51,785 nucleotides of DNA from Bacteroidales bacterium (GTDB taxonomy: Bacteria; Bacteroidota; Bacteroidia; Bacteroidales; UBA932), in contig SUYY01000010.1 in assembly GCA_015060205.1 (NCBI GenBank), forward strand, positions 1 to 51,785, given 5' to 3'. Numbering within the stretch: the first letter of the stretch is position 1; the number at the start of each line of letters is the position of its first letter. Shown here one piece after another: positions 33,119 to 40,952 of the stretch. The notes under the pieces were generated by a model. It was not told the origin of the DNA. It did no database searches and worked only from the letters and a program-made list of their open reading frames with translations. A program made the position numbers and the translations under genes.

Positions 33119-34126
33119 ATGTCACTAATTGAAAGCATCATCGAACGCGCGAAATCAAACAAGCAGCGCATCGTACTCCCTGAATCATTAGAGGAGCGCA
33201 CACTTACAGCAGCGGACAAGTCTCTTGCAGACGAGATTGCAGACATCATCCTTATCGGCAATCCTGATGAAATCTTTGCTCTCGCAGACAGACTCGGCCT
33301 TAAGAATATCGGCAAGGCTACCATCATAGACCCAGCGACAAGCGAGAAGACTGCAGAATATGCAAACCTCCTTTATGAACTCCGCAAGAACAAGGGAATG
33401 ACACCTGAAAAGGCTGCACAACTCGTGATGGACCCGCTGTACTTCGGCTGCCTCATCATCAAGAGCGGTGATGCTGACGGACAGATAAGCGGTGCACTCT
33501 CTACTACAGGCGAGACCCTCCGCCCTGCACTCCAGATCATCAAATGTGCTCCTGGCATCACTTGCGTCAGCGGCGCGATGCTCATGATCACTCAGACTCC
33601 TGAATATGGTGAAAACGGTGTTCTCGTTGTAGGTGACGTTGCCGTAACACCTATGCCTGATGCGGCACAACTTGCTCAGATCGCAGTATGTACGGCACAG
33701 ACAGCAAAGAGCGTTGCCGGATTCGCAGATCCTAAGGTAGCGATGCTTTCATTCTCCACAAAGGGTTCTGCAAAGCATGAGGTTGTAGACAAGGTTGTGG
33801 AGGCTACAAGACTTGCAAAGGAACTTGACCCTGCACTCAAGGTGGAAGGCGAACTTCAGGCAGATGCAGCACTCGTTGCATCGGTAGGTCAGAAGAAGGC
33901 TCCAGGCTCTGAAATCGCAGGACATGCAAACGTACTCGTATTCCCATGCCTCGAGGTTGGAAACATCGCATACAAACTTGTTCAGAGACTTGGCAATGCT
34001 GACGCTATCGGACCTATCCTCCAGGGTATCGCACGTCCGGTGAACGACCTGAGCCGTGGCTGCTCTGTGGATGACATCTACAAGATGGTGGCAATCACAG
34101 CATGTCAGGCTATGGATGCAAAATAG
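33119..34126 (+). CDS. pta: Phosphate acetyltransferase (Pta)
   Basis: Start ATG 33119 is chosen over the upstream in-frame TTG. The 335-residue product is a short-form Pta without the N-terminal regulatory domains: IIERAKSNKQRIVLPES at the start, ADGQISGALSTTGETLRPALQIIK in the substrate region, GVLVVGDVAVTPMPDAAQLAQIA, KVEGELQADAALV and the C-terminal LVFPCLEVGNIAYKLVQRLGNADAIGPILQGIARPVNDLSRGC. It interconverts acetyl-CoA and acetyl phosphate for fermentative acetate formation. The acetate kinase gene that often follows is not here; instead a convergent gene overlaps its last 17 bases. Confidence 0.95.
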   Translation: MSLIESIIERAKSNKQRIVLPESLEERTLTAADKSLADEIADIILIGNPDEIFALADRLGLKNIGKATIIDPATSEKTAEYANLLYELRKNKGMTPEKAAQLVMDPLYFGCLIIKSGDADGQISGALSTTGETLRPALQIIKCAPGITCVSGAMLMITQTPEYGENGVLVVGDVAVTPMPDAAQLAQIAVCTAQTAKSVAGFADPKVAMLSFSTKGSAKHEVVDKVVEATRLAKELDPALKVEGELQADAALVASVGQKKAPGSEIAGHANVLVFPCLEVGNIAYKLVQRLGNADAIGPILQGIARPVNDLSRGCSVDDIYKMVAITACQAMDAK

Positions 34127-35291
34127 ATCCGAACCTCCATCCTATACCGAACATAAGATTGTGAGAATATAGCACAGAGTTCAATCTGTAACTTACATTC
34201 AGAAAGAGTCTGTCACTGACAAATGCCTTAAGTGAGAATATTCCATAAAAGGCATTGAGTTCGGAAGACATATTTCGGGTACAGTCATCCAATTGGAAAC
34301 TGTACCCGATTCCTATATTTACTGCAAATACAGGCATGGACAGTTCCGCTCTTGCCGATATTCCCGCAGAAGTCTGCTGCAGAAGGGAAGGGTACGAAAA
34401 GGAAGAGGTGCCGTCAGGATTTTCATTTACAATGATATTGGCGCTTCTGTCATAAAGAAGGTCCAGGGATGCGCCTGCTGAGAGATGACTGTTGAAATGA
34501 TATAACGGATTGAAGTTCAGACCGGCAAAAGGAAAGGCCTTGTTGAAAACAATGAGATGGTTCTCCTTGACAACCCTGTCAGCACGCCAGCCACCGAAAC
34601 ATACAAGGTCATATGACATCGATTGAGGAACTGAAAGTTTCGTCTCCATCCTTGCAAATATATTCTCTACAGGAACAGTCTGAGAGGCAGCAAGACTTCT
34701 TTTTGCGCCTATCCTGAAATTGACGGTATTTGCACCTCCATTCGGAAATTTCGTATCTCCATTGGAAAAATGGGTATATTCAGGACCAAAAACTATTTTC
34801 CAGAAGCCGTTGACTTTCCATGTAAACAGGGCAGCCACATTGATATATACATTCATCGGCGAGACTGTCACCGTACCGTTGTCTTTCCAGCCTGATGATA
34901 TGCCAAGATTCCACTCATATCCTAATGCAAGGTGATCAGAAAGAAGTACGAGTGGGGCGCCCTGGAACAAGTATATCGTTGCAGGGGTACCAAGCAGATC
35001 TTTGGAGAAGAATGTGTGAATTCCCGCTCCGATTCCCTGATAAACACCTTGAGCCTTTTTGGAAAAAGCATATTGCATGTCGAGTGTACCACCGGCCCTG
35101 ATCTTCTTTCCTGCAGGATTCCAACCGTTATAGAAGCCATGTGTAGGCATGACGTAAGACGGTCTTAGATTTATTCCGACTGTGTGATCGTAATTCCGGT
35201 TCTTATGAACACCGTATGACTCTGCACTCAGAACTGACGGGATGAAAAGACTCAGAAATATCAGAATTAATGTATTTAAAGGATTCCTCAA
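34110..35291 (-). CDS. Acyloxyacyl hydrolase/PagL-like outer-membrane protein
   Basis: The 393-residue protein has a signal peptide (ending SVLSAES) and a repetitive beta-barrel pattern to the end (LMFGIGWRFG). The segment EYTHFSNGDTKFPNGGANTVNF carries the His-x-Ser and Pro-Asn-x-Gly-x-Asn pattern of the PagL/acyloxyacyl hydrolase group, which removes an acyl chain from lipid A; the His and Ser would be the catalytic pair. Bacteroidota members are larger than PagL. No ATG exists upstream of the signal peptide before an in-frame stop, so a TTG start at 35291 is likely, supported by a promoter box at 35314-35321. Its 3' end overlaps the convergent pta gene by 17 bases. Confidence 0.75.
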   Translation of the reverse strand: MRNPLNTLILIFLSLFIPSVLSAESYGVHKNRNYDHTVGINLRPSYVMPTHGFYNGWNPAGKKIRAGGTLDMQYAFSKKAQGVYQGIGAGIHTFFSKDLLGTPATIYLFQGAPLVLLSDHLALGYEWNLGISSGWKDNGTVTVSPMNVYINVAALFTWKVNGFWKIVFGPEYTHFSNGDTKFPNGGANTVNFRIGAKRSLAASQTVPVENIFARMETKLSVPQSMSYDLVCFGGWRADRVVKENHLIVFNKAFPFAGLNFNPLYHFNSHLSAGASLDLLYDRSANIIVNENPDGTSSFSYPSLLQQTSAGISARAELSMPVFAVNIGIGYSFQLDDCTRNMSSELNAFYGIFSLKAFVSDRLFLNVSYRLNSVLYSHNLMFGIGWRFGSILHP

Positions 35292-35313
35292 ATCAAATTT
35301 TATCTACATGGTG

Positions 35314-35321
35314 CAAAGATA
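35314..35321 (-). promoter_or_regulatory. -7 box for the PagL-like gene
   Basis: Minus-strand TATCTTTG (plus-strand CAAAGATA) is an exact TAnnTTTG match 22 bases before the TTG start at 35291, which supports that start. Confidence 0.55.
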
Positions 35322-35393
35322 GTTGATTTTGGATGTAAATGTTTTTGGCAGGCGTTTAATTTGTAGTATCTTCGCGCCGCGAAACAAAAAGAT

Positions 35394-37058
35394 ATGGATA
35401 AACCGATAATATATCAGATGCTTCCCCGACTCTGGGGCAATAATGAAGATAACCCGAAAGAAAACGGTTCACTGACAGAAAACGGTACAGGCAAATTCTC
35501 GGACATAGACGAAAAGACTCTGGAATATCTCAAATGGATGGGCTGCAGCCATGTCTGGTACACAGGAGTGCTGAGGCACTCCACTCAGGCATGCGAACAA
35601 GGATGCACGCCTTCACACCCGCAGTTTGTGAAAGGAAAGGCAGGTTCGCCGTATGCCATATGCGACTACTATGATGTAAATGCATATCTTGCCGACAATC
35701 CGGAAGAAAGGATGGCGGAATATGAAGCACTTATCTCAAGAACACATGAAGCGGGCCTGAAGGTCATCATGGATTTTGTTCCGAACCATGTATCAAGAGA
35801 TTACGGAAAGGTCTGCCCGACACCGGGTCATCCTGTACTGGGAGAAACAGACGACAAGACAGTTCACTGGAGAGAGGAGAACGACTTCTTCTACTATCCA
35901 GGGGAGACTCTTCAACTGCCGACACCATGTCCTGAAAACATGCCTCCATATCATGAATGTCCCGCAATGGCAACCGGAAACAACTGCTACAACTCATCAC
36001 CCGGAATAAACGACTGGTACGAGACAGTAAAGATCAACTACTGCGACCATCATACGGCGACATGGGATAAAATGCTGGATATCATCCGTTTCTGGGCGGC
36101 AAAAGGAGTGGACGGATTCAGGTGCGACATGGTAGAACTCGTACCTCCTCAATTCTTCAAATGGCTCATCCAGACCATAAAAAGCGAATATCCTTCACTG
36201 ATCTTCATCGCGGAAGTATACAAGAAGGACCTTTACGGTGAATATATCAGAAACGTCGGATTTGATTTCCTTTACGACAAGTCCGGTCTGTATGATACAT
36301 TAAGGGCTGTAGTAGAGAAGAATGTCAATGATGACGGCATGCCTGTAGAATTGTGGCAGTCTACGACAGGAATTACAAGAAACTGGCAATATCTGGGTGA
36401 TCTTCAGCCATATATGCTCAATTTCCTGGAGAATCATGACGAACAGCGCTTCGGTTCGGAATATTTCGGCAAGGACAGTTCACATACATTCGCCGCACTA
36501 TATACCTCATTGATGCTGAATACAGCACCTTTCATGATTTATTTCGGTGAGGAAGTAGGGGAGCCAGGCATGGATAAGGAAGGGTTCAGCGGCAAGGACG
36601 GACGTACCACAATATTCGACTGGTGGAGCATTCCATCAGTAAGAAGGCTCAGGAAGGTGATAGGCGAGGGTTCATATAAGTCACTTGATGCAGAAGTCCT
36701 CGTCAATTCAGGCATGGACAGAAAGGAAGCGGAGATATTTGTATCTTTTGTCACTGCCATCCGCACTGCTTCATCCGACCTTGCCATAACAAAGGGTACT
36801 ACCTACGATCTGAGTTACTGCAACTTCAGTTCTGACGGCTTCAACAAGGACAGACATTATGCCTTCCTTCGTGATTACGAAGATCACACTATCCTTGTTG
36901 CTGCAAACTTCTCGTCAACAGAAGCGACTATGAAGATCTTCATTCCAGAGCATGCATTCGAATGGATGGAAATCACCAAGTCAGACCGTCTCTATCCCGG
37001 AAAGGTGATCGAGGTGACGGTTCCACCGTTCAACGCAACCGCAATTACGCTGATTTAG
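35394..37058 (+). CDS. Cytoplasmic GH13 alpha-amylase-family enzyme
   Basis: The 554-residue protein has no signal peptide, so it acts in the cytoplasm. The GH13 regions are MDFVPNH (126-132), GFRCDMVEL with nucleophile Asp245, FIAEVY with acid/base Glu274 and LENHDEQR with Asp349; a C-terminal beta domain ends FNATAITLI. It has a long insertion rich in Pro and Cys (about 140-205). It resembles the conserved cytoplasmic amylases of Bacteroidales, which act on glycogen or imported maltodextrin; the exact specificity cannot be read. A near-match -7 box TATCTTCG lies about 20 bases upstream. Confidence 0.92.
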   Translation: MDKPIIYQMLPRLWGNNEDNPKENGSLTENGTGKFSDIDEKTLEYLKWMGCSHVWYTGVLRHSTQACEQGCTPSHPQFVKGKAGSPYAICDYYDVNAYLADNPEERMAEYEALISRTHEAGLKVIMDFVPNHVSRDYGKVCPTPGHPVLGETDDKTVHWREENDFFYYPGETLQLPTPCPENMPPYHECPAMATGNNCYNSSPGINDWYETVKINYCDHHTATWDKMLDIIRFWAAKGVDGFRCDMVELVPPQFFKWLIQTIKSEYPSLIFIAEVYKKDLYGEYIRNVGFDFLYDKSGLYDTLRAVVEKNVNDDGMPVELWQSTTGITRNWQYLGDLQPYMLNFLENHDEQRFGSEYFGKDSSHTFAALYTSLMLNTAPFMIYFGEEVGEPGMDKEGFSGKDGRTTIFDWWSIPSVRRLRKVIGEGSYKSLDAEVLVNSGMDRKEAEIFVSFVTAIRTASSDLAITKGTTYDLSYCNFSSDGFNKDRHYAFLRDYEDHTILVAANFSSTEATMKIFIPEHAFEWMEITKSDRLYPGKVIEVTVPPFNATAITLI

Positions 37059-37077
37059 TCAACATTTAATAGAAAAT

Positions 37078-37126
37078 AGCGGTGAAACAAAAATGTTTTA
37101 ACTAAAAACACATTTGTTTCACCGCT
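37078..37126. terminator. Bidirectional terminator between converging genes
   Basis: AGCGGTGAAACAAA (37078-37091) pairs with TTTGTTTCACCGCT (37113-37126), a 14-bp stem with A- and T-rich flanks. It serves the GH13 gene on one side and the PEP-synthase-like gene on the other. Confidence 0.75.
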
Positions 37127-37143
37127 TAATTTATAGAAGATTA

Positions 37144-40125
37144 TCAGTAGCCTATAATGGATCTGTTAGACAGTCTGTCAATATAGCCCACAAGACCCTC
37201 GGGTGCCTTGTAAAGTTTGACATATTCACCGTCATGAATACATTCGAAGGCCGATAACGCCTCTTCATCGACTGTTCCGTCACCATATACAGTGTCGATG
37301 GTCAGATAGCCGACACCAAGAGAAGTTATGTTCTGGAAGAAATGAGTTCCCTGACTCGGCTCGATGCGATAGCCCGGAATTGCAGTCTCCACAATCATCT
37401 TTGCCTCAGATATGTCGCTCCAGACTACCGGGATACCGAGCCAAGGGTCAGACGATCCCCATCTTCCGGGACCTACCAGAAGGTATGAGGCACCTTCCGA
37501 CTTGAGCATATCGTTAAGTCTGGCAATCTCTTCCGCCATCTCCCTTGTCCTGGCACTGTCGAATGATTCCGACGGAACTGATATTATATATTTCATTCCA
37601 TCAAAGAAGCCGGAACCCAATGCCTTCCGGGATGTGATGAGGGTATTTGATATCATTTCCTCCGCCTTATCGATCGACACACCTTTGTCATCACCGAATT
37701 CAGCGACCGGACGCACCTGCAGGAGTTTTATCACAAGTTGATGTCCGTCTTTATGTGGTTTGATGTCCGCAGCAAATTCCATCTCTATGTCGCACATCAT
37801 TGCTTCCTTGCATATTGCCATGACATCTGTCAGAATCTGCGCAAGAGGGAAGCGGCCGTACTTGAGAATCGAATCAAAAGATATCACTCTTGGACCGACA
37901 GATGAAATACCGGGTATCATCCTGTTGTTCTCAAGACTGAATGTGGATGCGACAAGTTCAGGATATGGGAATGATGGGAGTACCTGAGCAATCTGCGGGT
38001 TGGCGAGATTGACACCTTCATTCCGTGAAATCTTGAATGCTCCCGGTCTCAGATCCAAGGCGAACATCTGCTTCTGAGTATCTCTGAGTGCAAGTTTCGG
38101 GTCTGAAAGTTGAAGAATCTTCTTCGGGAATCTCGGACTGAATCTCAACGTGTTTCCACCGTCAACCACTGTCTTTCCCAATCCGAATGCAAGGTTTACT
38201 ATACCGTCTTCCGGCTTTTCATTGCCTATCGGATAGAAATTAACCGACCTTGCAACACCTGACATCATTGGATAATATAGTCCGTCATGTCTTGAACCGC
38301 ATATGCTCTGCACCACAACAGCCATCTTTTCCTCGCTCAAGAGGTTTCCTGTGGTCTGGATATATGTCCTGCTGCCGCTATAGAACACTGAAGCGTAGAC
38401 ACTCTTGATGGCCTTGCCCAGCATACGGAGCATCTGGTCCTTGTTCTCCACCATCGGGACCATATAGGTGGAATATACACCTGCAAAAGGCTGATAACTG
38501 CTGTCTTCCAGTTTTGAACTCGACCTGACTGCGAAAGGTGAACGGGCAGTATTGACATATACCCTGAGTTGTTCCACAAGTCTTTCCGGAAGTCGTGCAG
38601 CGACGAACTCAGACAGTATCTCTTCATCGGAAACGTCAGCATCGATAACGTACTGAAGGTCGTTCTCGAGGATGAACTGGTCGAAATAATCCGTAGCAAT
38701 GACCACCGTACGAGGGATGGATATCCTTACATTTTCATATTTATCTGCCAGTTTATGCTTGTATACCAGGCTGTTGAGAAATGCAAGACCACGTGCCTTA
38801 CCTCCGAGGGAGCCTTCTCCCATTCTGGAAAACCAGATATGCCTTCCATAACTTTCTGTGTCGAAATGCGCTATGACGCCACGACCCATCAAGGCATGAT
38901 AATCGTGGATCTGCTGGGATATGTATTCGCGCATTTCCATGACGGTCTCGAAATGAGAAAGTCTGACATCCTTGAACTTCGAGCCAAGAGTAAACAGTCC
39001 TCTTGCAAGGAACCACTTCGAGAACATATTCTTCGAGGTTGTGTACAAAAGAACATCATCAGGAATATTCCTCATCATGTATTCCAGTTGATTAAGATTG
39101 GAAGCATGACCATATTCCTTCCTCGCTGCATCTCTGAACACAAAGTCTCCGAATCCGAATTCATCTCTGATATACTCTGAAAGTTGAAGCATCAATGTCT
39201 TGGAGTATTTCCTTAAGAAACCCACTCCAAGTCGCTCTGCTTCAACCGATATGCTATCCTGAGAAGATTGCAGGAGAATCGGCATGACAGGATTGTCTTC
39301 CCTGATATGCTTCACCAGATCTATACCTGCATCCAGTTTTTCTTCCTCAGGCTTGTCACCCTTGTGAACGGTAAATCCTACATCAGATATGACTCCCAGA
39401 AGATTTGACTTGTATTTTGAATACATGGCCATGGCATCATCAAGGTTTGTCGCAAGAAGTATCTTGGGACGCGACCTTTTCCTGAATTTACGCTGCTGGA
39501 CATTCAAGGTCTCCTTGAGGAACTCGGCACTTTGCTTTATTATCATCTTGTAAAGTTCCGGCAGGTAGGTAGAGTAGTACCTTACCGAGTCTTCCACCAG
39601 AAGAATCGCCTGAACGCCTACGCCAAGAATGTCGTCATCTGCATTCTTGAGGTCTTCGAACAGTTTGATTATAGCCACGATAAGGTCTGCGTTGCCGTGC
39701 CAACTGAACATATAGTCGATTGCAGAGGTATCCTGCATCGCAAGCCTTCTGTAAACCTCCTTGGAAAAGTGGGTGAGAAGCACGAACGGCAGACTCCGTC
39801 CCTCCTGCTTGAGTTCAGAGGCCAGAGTGAATACATCCTTGTCGCCTACGTTGTAAAGACACATGACCATGTCGATACCTACGACAGTGTTGAGAACTTC
39901 TCTCGCCTGTGCGGAAGTCTGCACCCACACGAACTGAGGCGGATTACTTATGTTCAGATCGATGTATTCCCTATATATCTGAGATTCTATCTGACCGTCT
40001 TCTTCGAGTATGAATGCGTCATAATTGCTGCATATCATCAGAATCTTTCTGATACGGTACTTGATAAGAGACTGATAGTCAGTGCCTCTCAGTTCCTTCA
40101 ACATTACGGGTTCTACAATGTTCAT
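37144..40125 (-). CDS. PEP-synthase/PPDK-like ATP-grasp protein with receiver-like N-terminal domains
   Basis: The 993-residue protein opens with two response-regulator-receiver-like domains (about 25-155 with KILMICSNYDAFILEED; about 168-345 with AILLVEDSVRYYSTYLP and VGFLRKYSKTLMLQLSEYI). From about 440 it has a PPDK_N/PEP-synthase nucleotide domain: GSLGGKARGLAFLNSL, ARSPFAVRSSSKLEDSSYQPFAGVYSTY and LVIKLLQVRPV. The swivelling phospho-His domain (GG.TCHAAI) and the PEP/pyruvate barrel are absent, so it cannot be an ordinary PEP synthase. A C-terminal block with LLVGPGRWGSSDPWLGIPVVWSDIS follows. Members of this kind are widespread in Bacteroidota; the function is unknown to me. It lies four bases after the rRNA methyltransferase gene. 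Confidence 0.82.
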   Translation of the reverse strand: MNIVEPVMLKELRGTDYQSLIKYRIRKILMICSNYDAFILEEDGQIESQIYREYIDLNISNPPQFVWVQTSAQAREVLNTVVGIDMVMCLYNVGDKDVFTLASELKQEGRSLPFVLLTHFSKEVYRRLAMQDTSAIDYMFSWHGNADLIVAIIKLFEDLKNADDDILGVGVQAILLVEDSVRYYSTYLPELYKMIIKQSAEFLKETLNVQQRKFRKRSRPKILLATNLDDAMAMYSKYKSNLLGVISDVGFTVHKGDKPEEEKLDAGIDLVKHIREDNPVMPILLQSSQDSISVEAERLGVGFLRKYSKTLMLQLSEYIRDEFGFGDFVFRDAARKEYGHASNLNQLEYMMRNIPDDVLLYTTSKNMFSKWFLARGLFTLGSKFKDVRLSHFETVMEMREYISQQIHDYHALMGRGVIAHFDTESYGRHIWFSRMGEGSLGGKARGLAFLNSLVYKHKLADKYENVRISIPRTVVIATDYFDQFILENDLQYVIDADVSDEEILSEFVAARLPERLVEQLRVYVNTARSPFAVRSSSKLEDSSYQPFAGVYSTYMVPMVENKDQMLRMLGKAIKSVYASVFYSGSRTYIQTTGNLLSEEKMAVVVQSICGSRHDGLYYPMMSGVARSVNFYPIGNEKPEDGIVNLAFGLGKTVVDGGNTLRFSPRFPKKILQLSDPKLALRDTQKQMFALDLRPGAFKISRNEGVNLANPQIAQVLPSFPYPELVASTFSLENNRMIPGISSVGPRVISFDSILKYGRFPLAQILTDVMAICKEAMMCDIEMEFAADIKPHKDGHQLVIKLLQVRPVAEFGDDKGVSIDKAEEMISNTLITSRKALGSGFFDGMKYIISVPSESFDSARTREMAEEIARLNDMLKSEGASYLLVGPGRWGSSDPWLGIPVVWSDISEAKMIVETAIPGYRIEPSQGTHFFQNITSLGVGYLTIDTVYGDGTVDEEALSAFECIHDGEYVKLYKAPEGLVGYIDRLSNRSIIGY

Positions 40126-40129
40126 ATGT

Positions 40130-40876
40130 TTATCTTCTTCTAAATTCCGCTACTGTTATGGCTGTTGCTATCGCTGCATTAAGCGATTCGGATCCTGCTG
40201 CATCCGCCGGATATGGAGGGATGAAGAGGCGGTCGGATACAAGTCTTTCCATCTGTGCAGATATACCCTCCGACTCATTTCCTATCACTATCATGACAGG
40301 AGCACTCTTTCCTGTTTCAAGATTTCTGGAATACATGTTCTCGCCGTCCAGAAATGTCCCGTAGACCTTGCCTCCGCAGGAAAGGACCAGTTCAGAAACC
40401 TCCGGAAGGTCGACATAGTGCATTTTCACACGGAAGACCGCACCCATAGTCGCCTGAACGACCTTGGGATTGAACACATCCACCGTATCCTTGGCTGCAA
40501 ATACAGCATTGATCCCGAACCAGTCCGCGATACGGAGTATCGTACCCAGATTACCCGGATCCCGGATTGTGTCGAGTCCGAGGAAAAGACCGCCACCGCT
40601 TATCATCTCTTCAAGACCGGCAGCGCTCTCGAGGACAGAATCCTCAGGCTTATGTACGACAGCAAGAACGGGAGAAGGATTGGACAGTGCGGATATCCGC
40701 TTCATTCCGTCTTCTCCTATTTCTGATCTTCTATATATCCTTTCGACCTTGAAAGGGGAGTCCTCGGCCTCTCTGACCATCTTTTCACCTTCAACGATGA
40801 AAAGTCCGGTTTCATCCCTGAATTTTTTCTGATGAAGAGCCTTGACCCTCTTTATTTCATTATTTGACAGTAACAT
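40130..40876 (-). CDS. TrmH/SpoU-family RNA 2'-O-methyltransferase
   Basis: The 248-residue protein has an N-terminal substrate-binding domain (FIVEGEKMVREAEDS) and the SPOUT knot motifs: DPGNLGTILRIADWFG (motif 1 with Asn and Arg), MIVIGNESEGIS (motif 2 with Glu) and SESLNAAIATAITVAEF (motif 3). It methylates ribose in rRNA or tRNA with SAM; it is RlmB-like but the target nucleotide cannot be fixed. Its -7 box (40882-40889) ends five bases before the ATG, giving an almost leaderless mRNA. It is divergent from tamL. Confidence 0.92.
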   Translation of the reverse strand: MLLSNNEIKRVKALHQKKFRDETGLFIVEGEKMVREAEDSPFKVERIYRRSEIGEDGMKRISALSNPSPVLAVVHKPEDSVLESAAGLEEMISGGGLFLGLDTIRDPGNLGTILRIADWFGINAVFAAKDTVDVFNPKVVQATMGAVFRVKMHYVDLPEVSELVLSCGGKVYGTFLDGENMYSRNLETGKSAPVMIVIGNESEGISAQMERLVSDRLFIPPYPADAAGSESLNAAIATAITVAEFRRR

Positions 40877-40881
40877 GATTA

Positions 40882-40889
40882 CAAAGGTA
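40882..40889 (-). promoter_or_regulatory. -7 box of the TrmH-family gene, near-leaderless
   Basis: Minus-strand TACCTTTG (plus-strand CAAAGGTA) ends five bases before ATG 40876, so the transcript should start at or very close to the start codon. Confidence 0.5.
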
Positions 40890-40930
40890 ATATTTTTTGG
40901 CGAAAATTTTGAGAAACGGTCAGATTGAGA

Positions 40931-40938
40931 TATTTTTG
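40931..40938 (+). promoter_or_regulatory. -7 box for tamL
   Basis: TATTTTTG matches TAnnTTTG and lies 14 bases before ATG 40953, giving a leader of less than ten bases. Confidence 0.5.
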
Positions 40939-40952
40939 TATGATTTATACGT

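Noticed and set aside
38569..39180. 203-residue frame antisense to the PEP-synthase-like gene
   Set aside because: No motif, and fully inside a conserved gene on the opposite strand.
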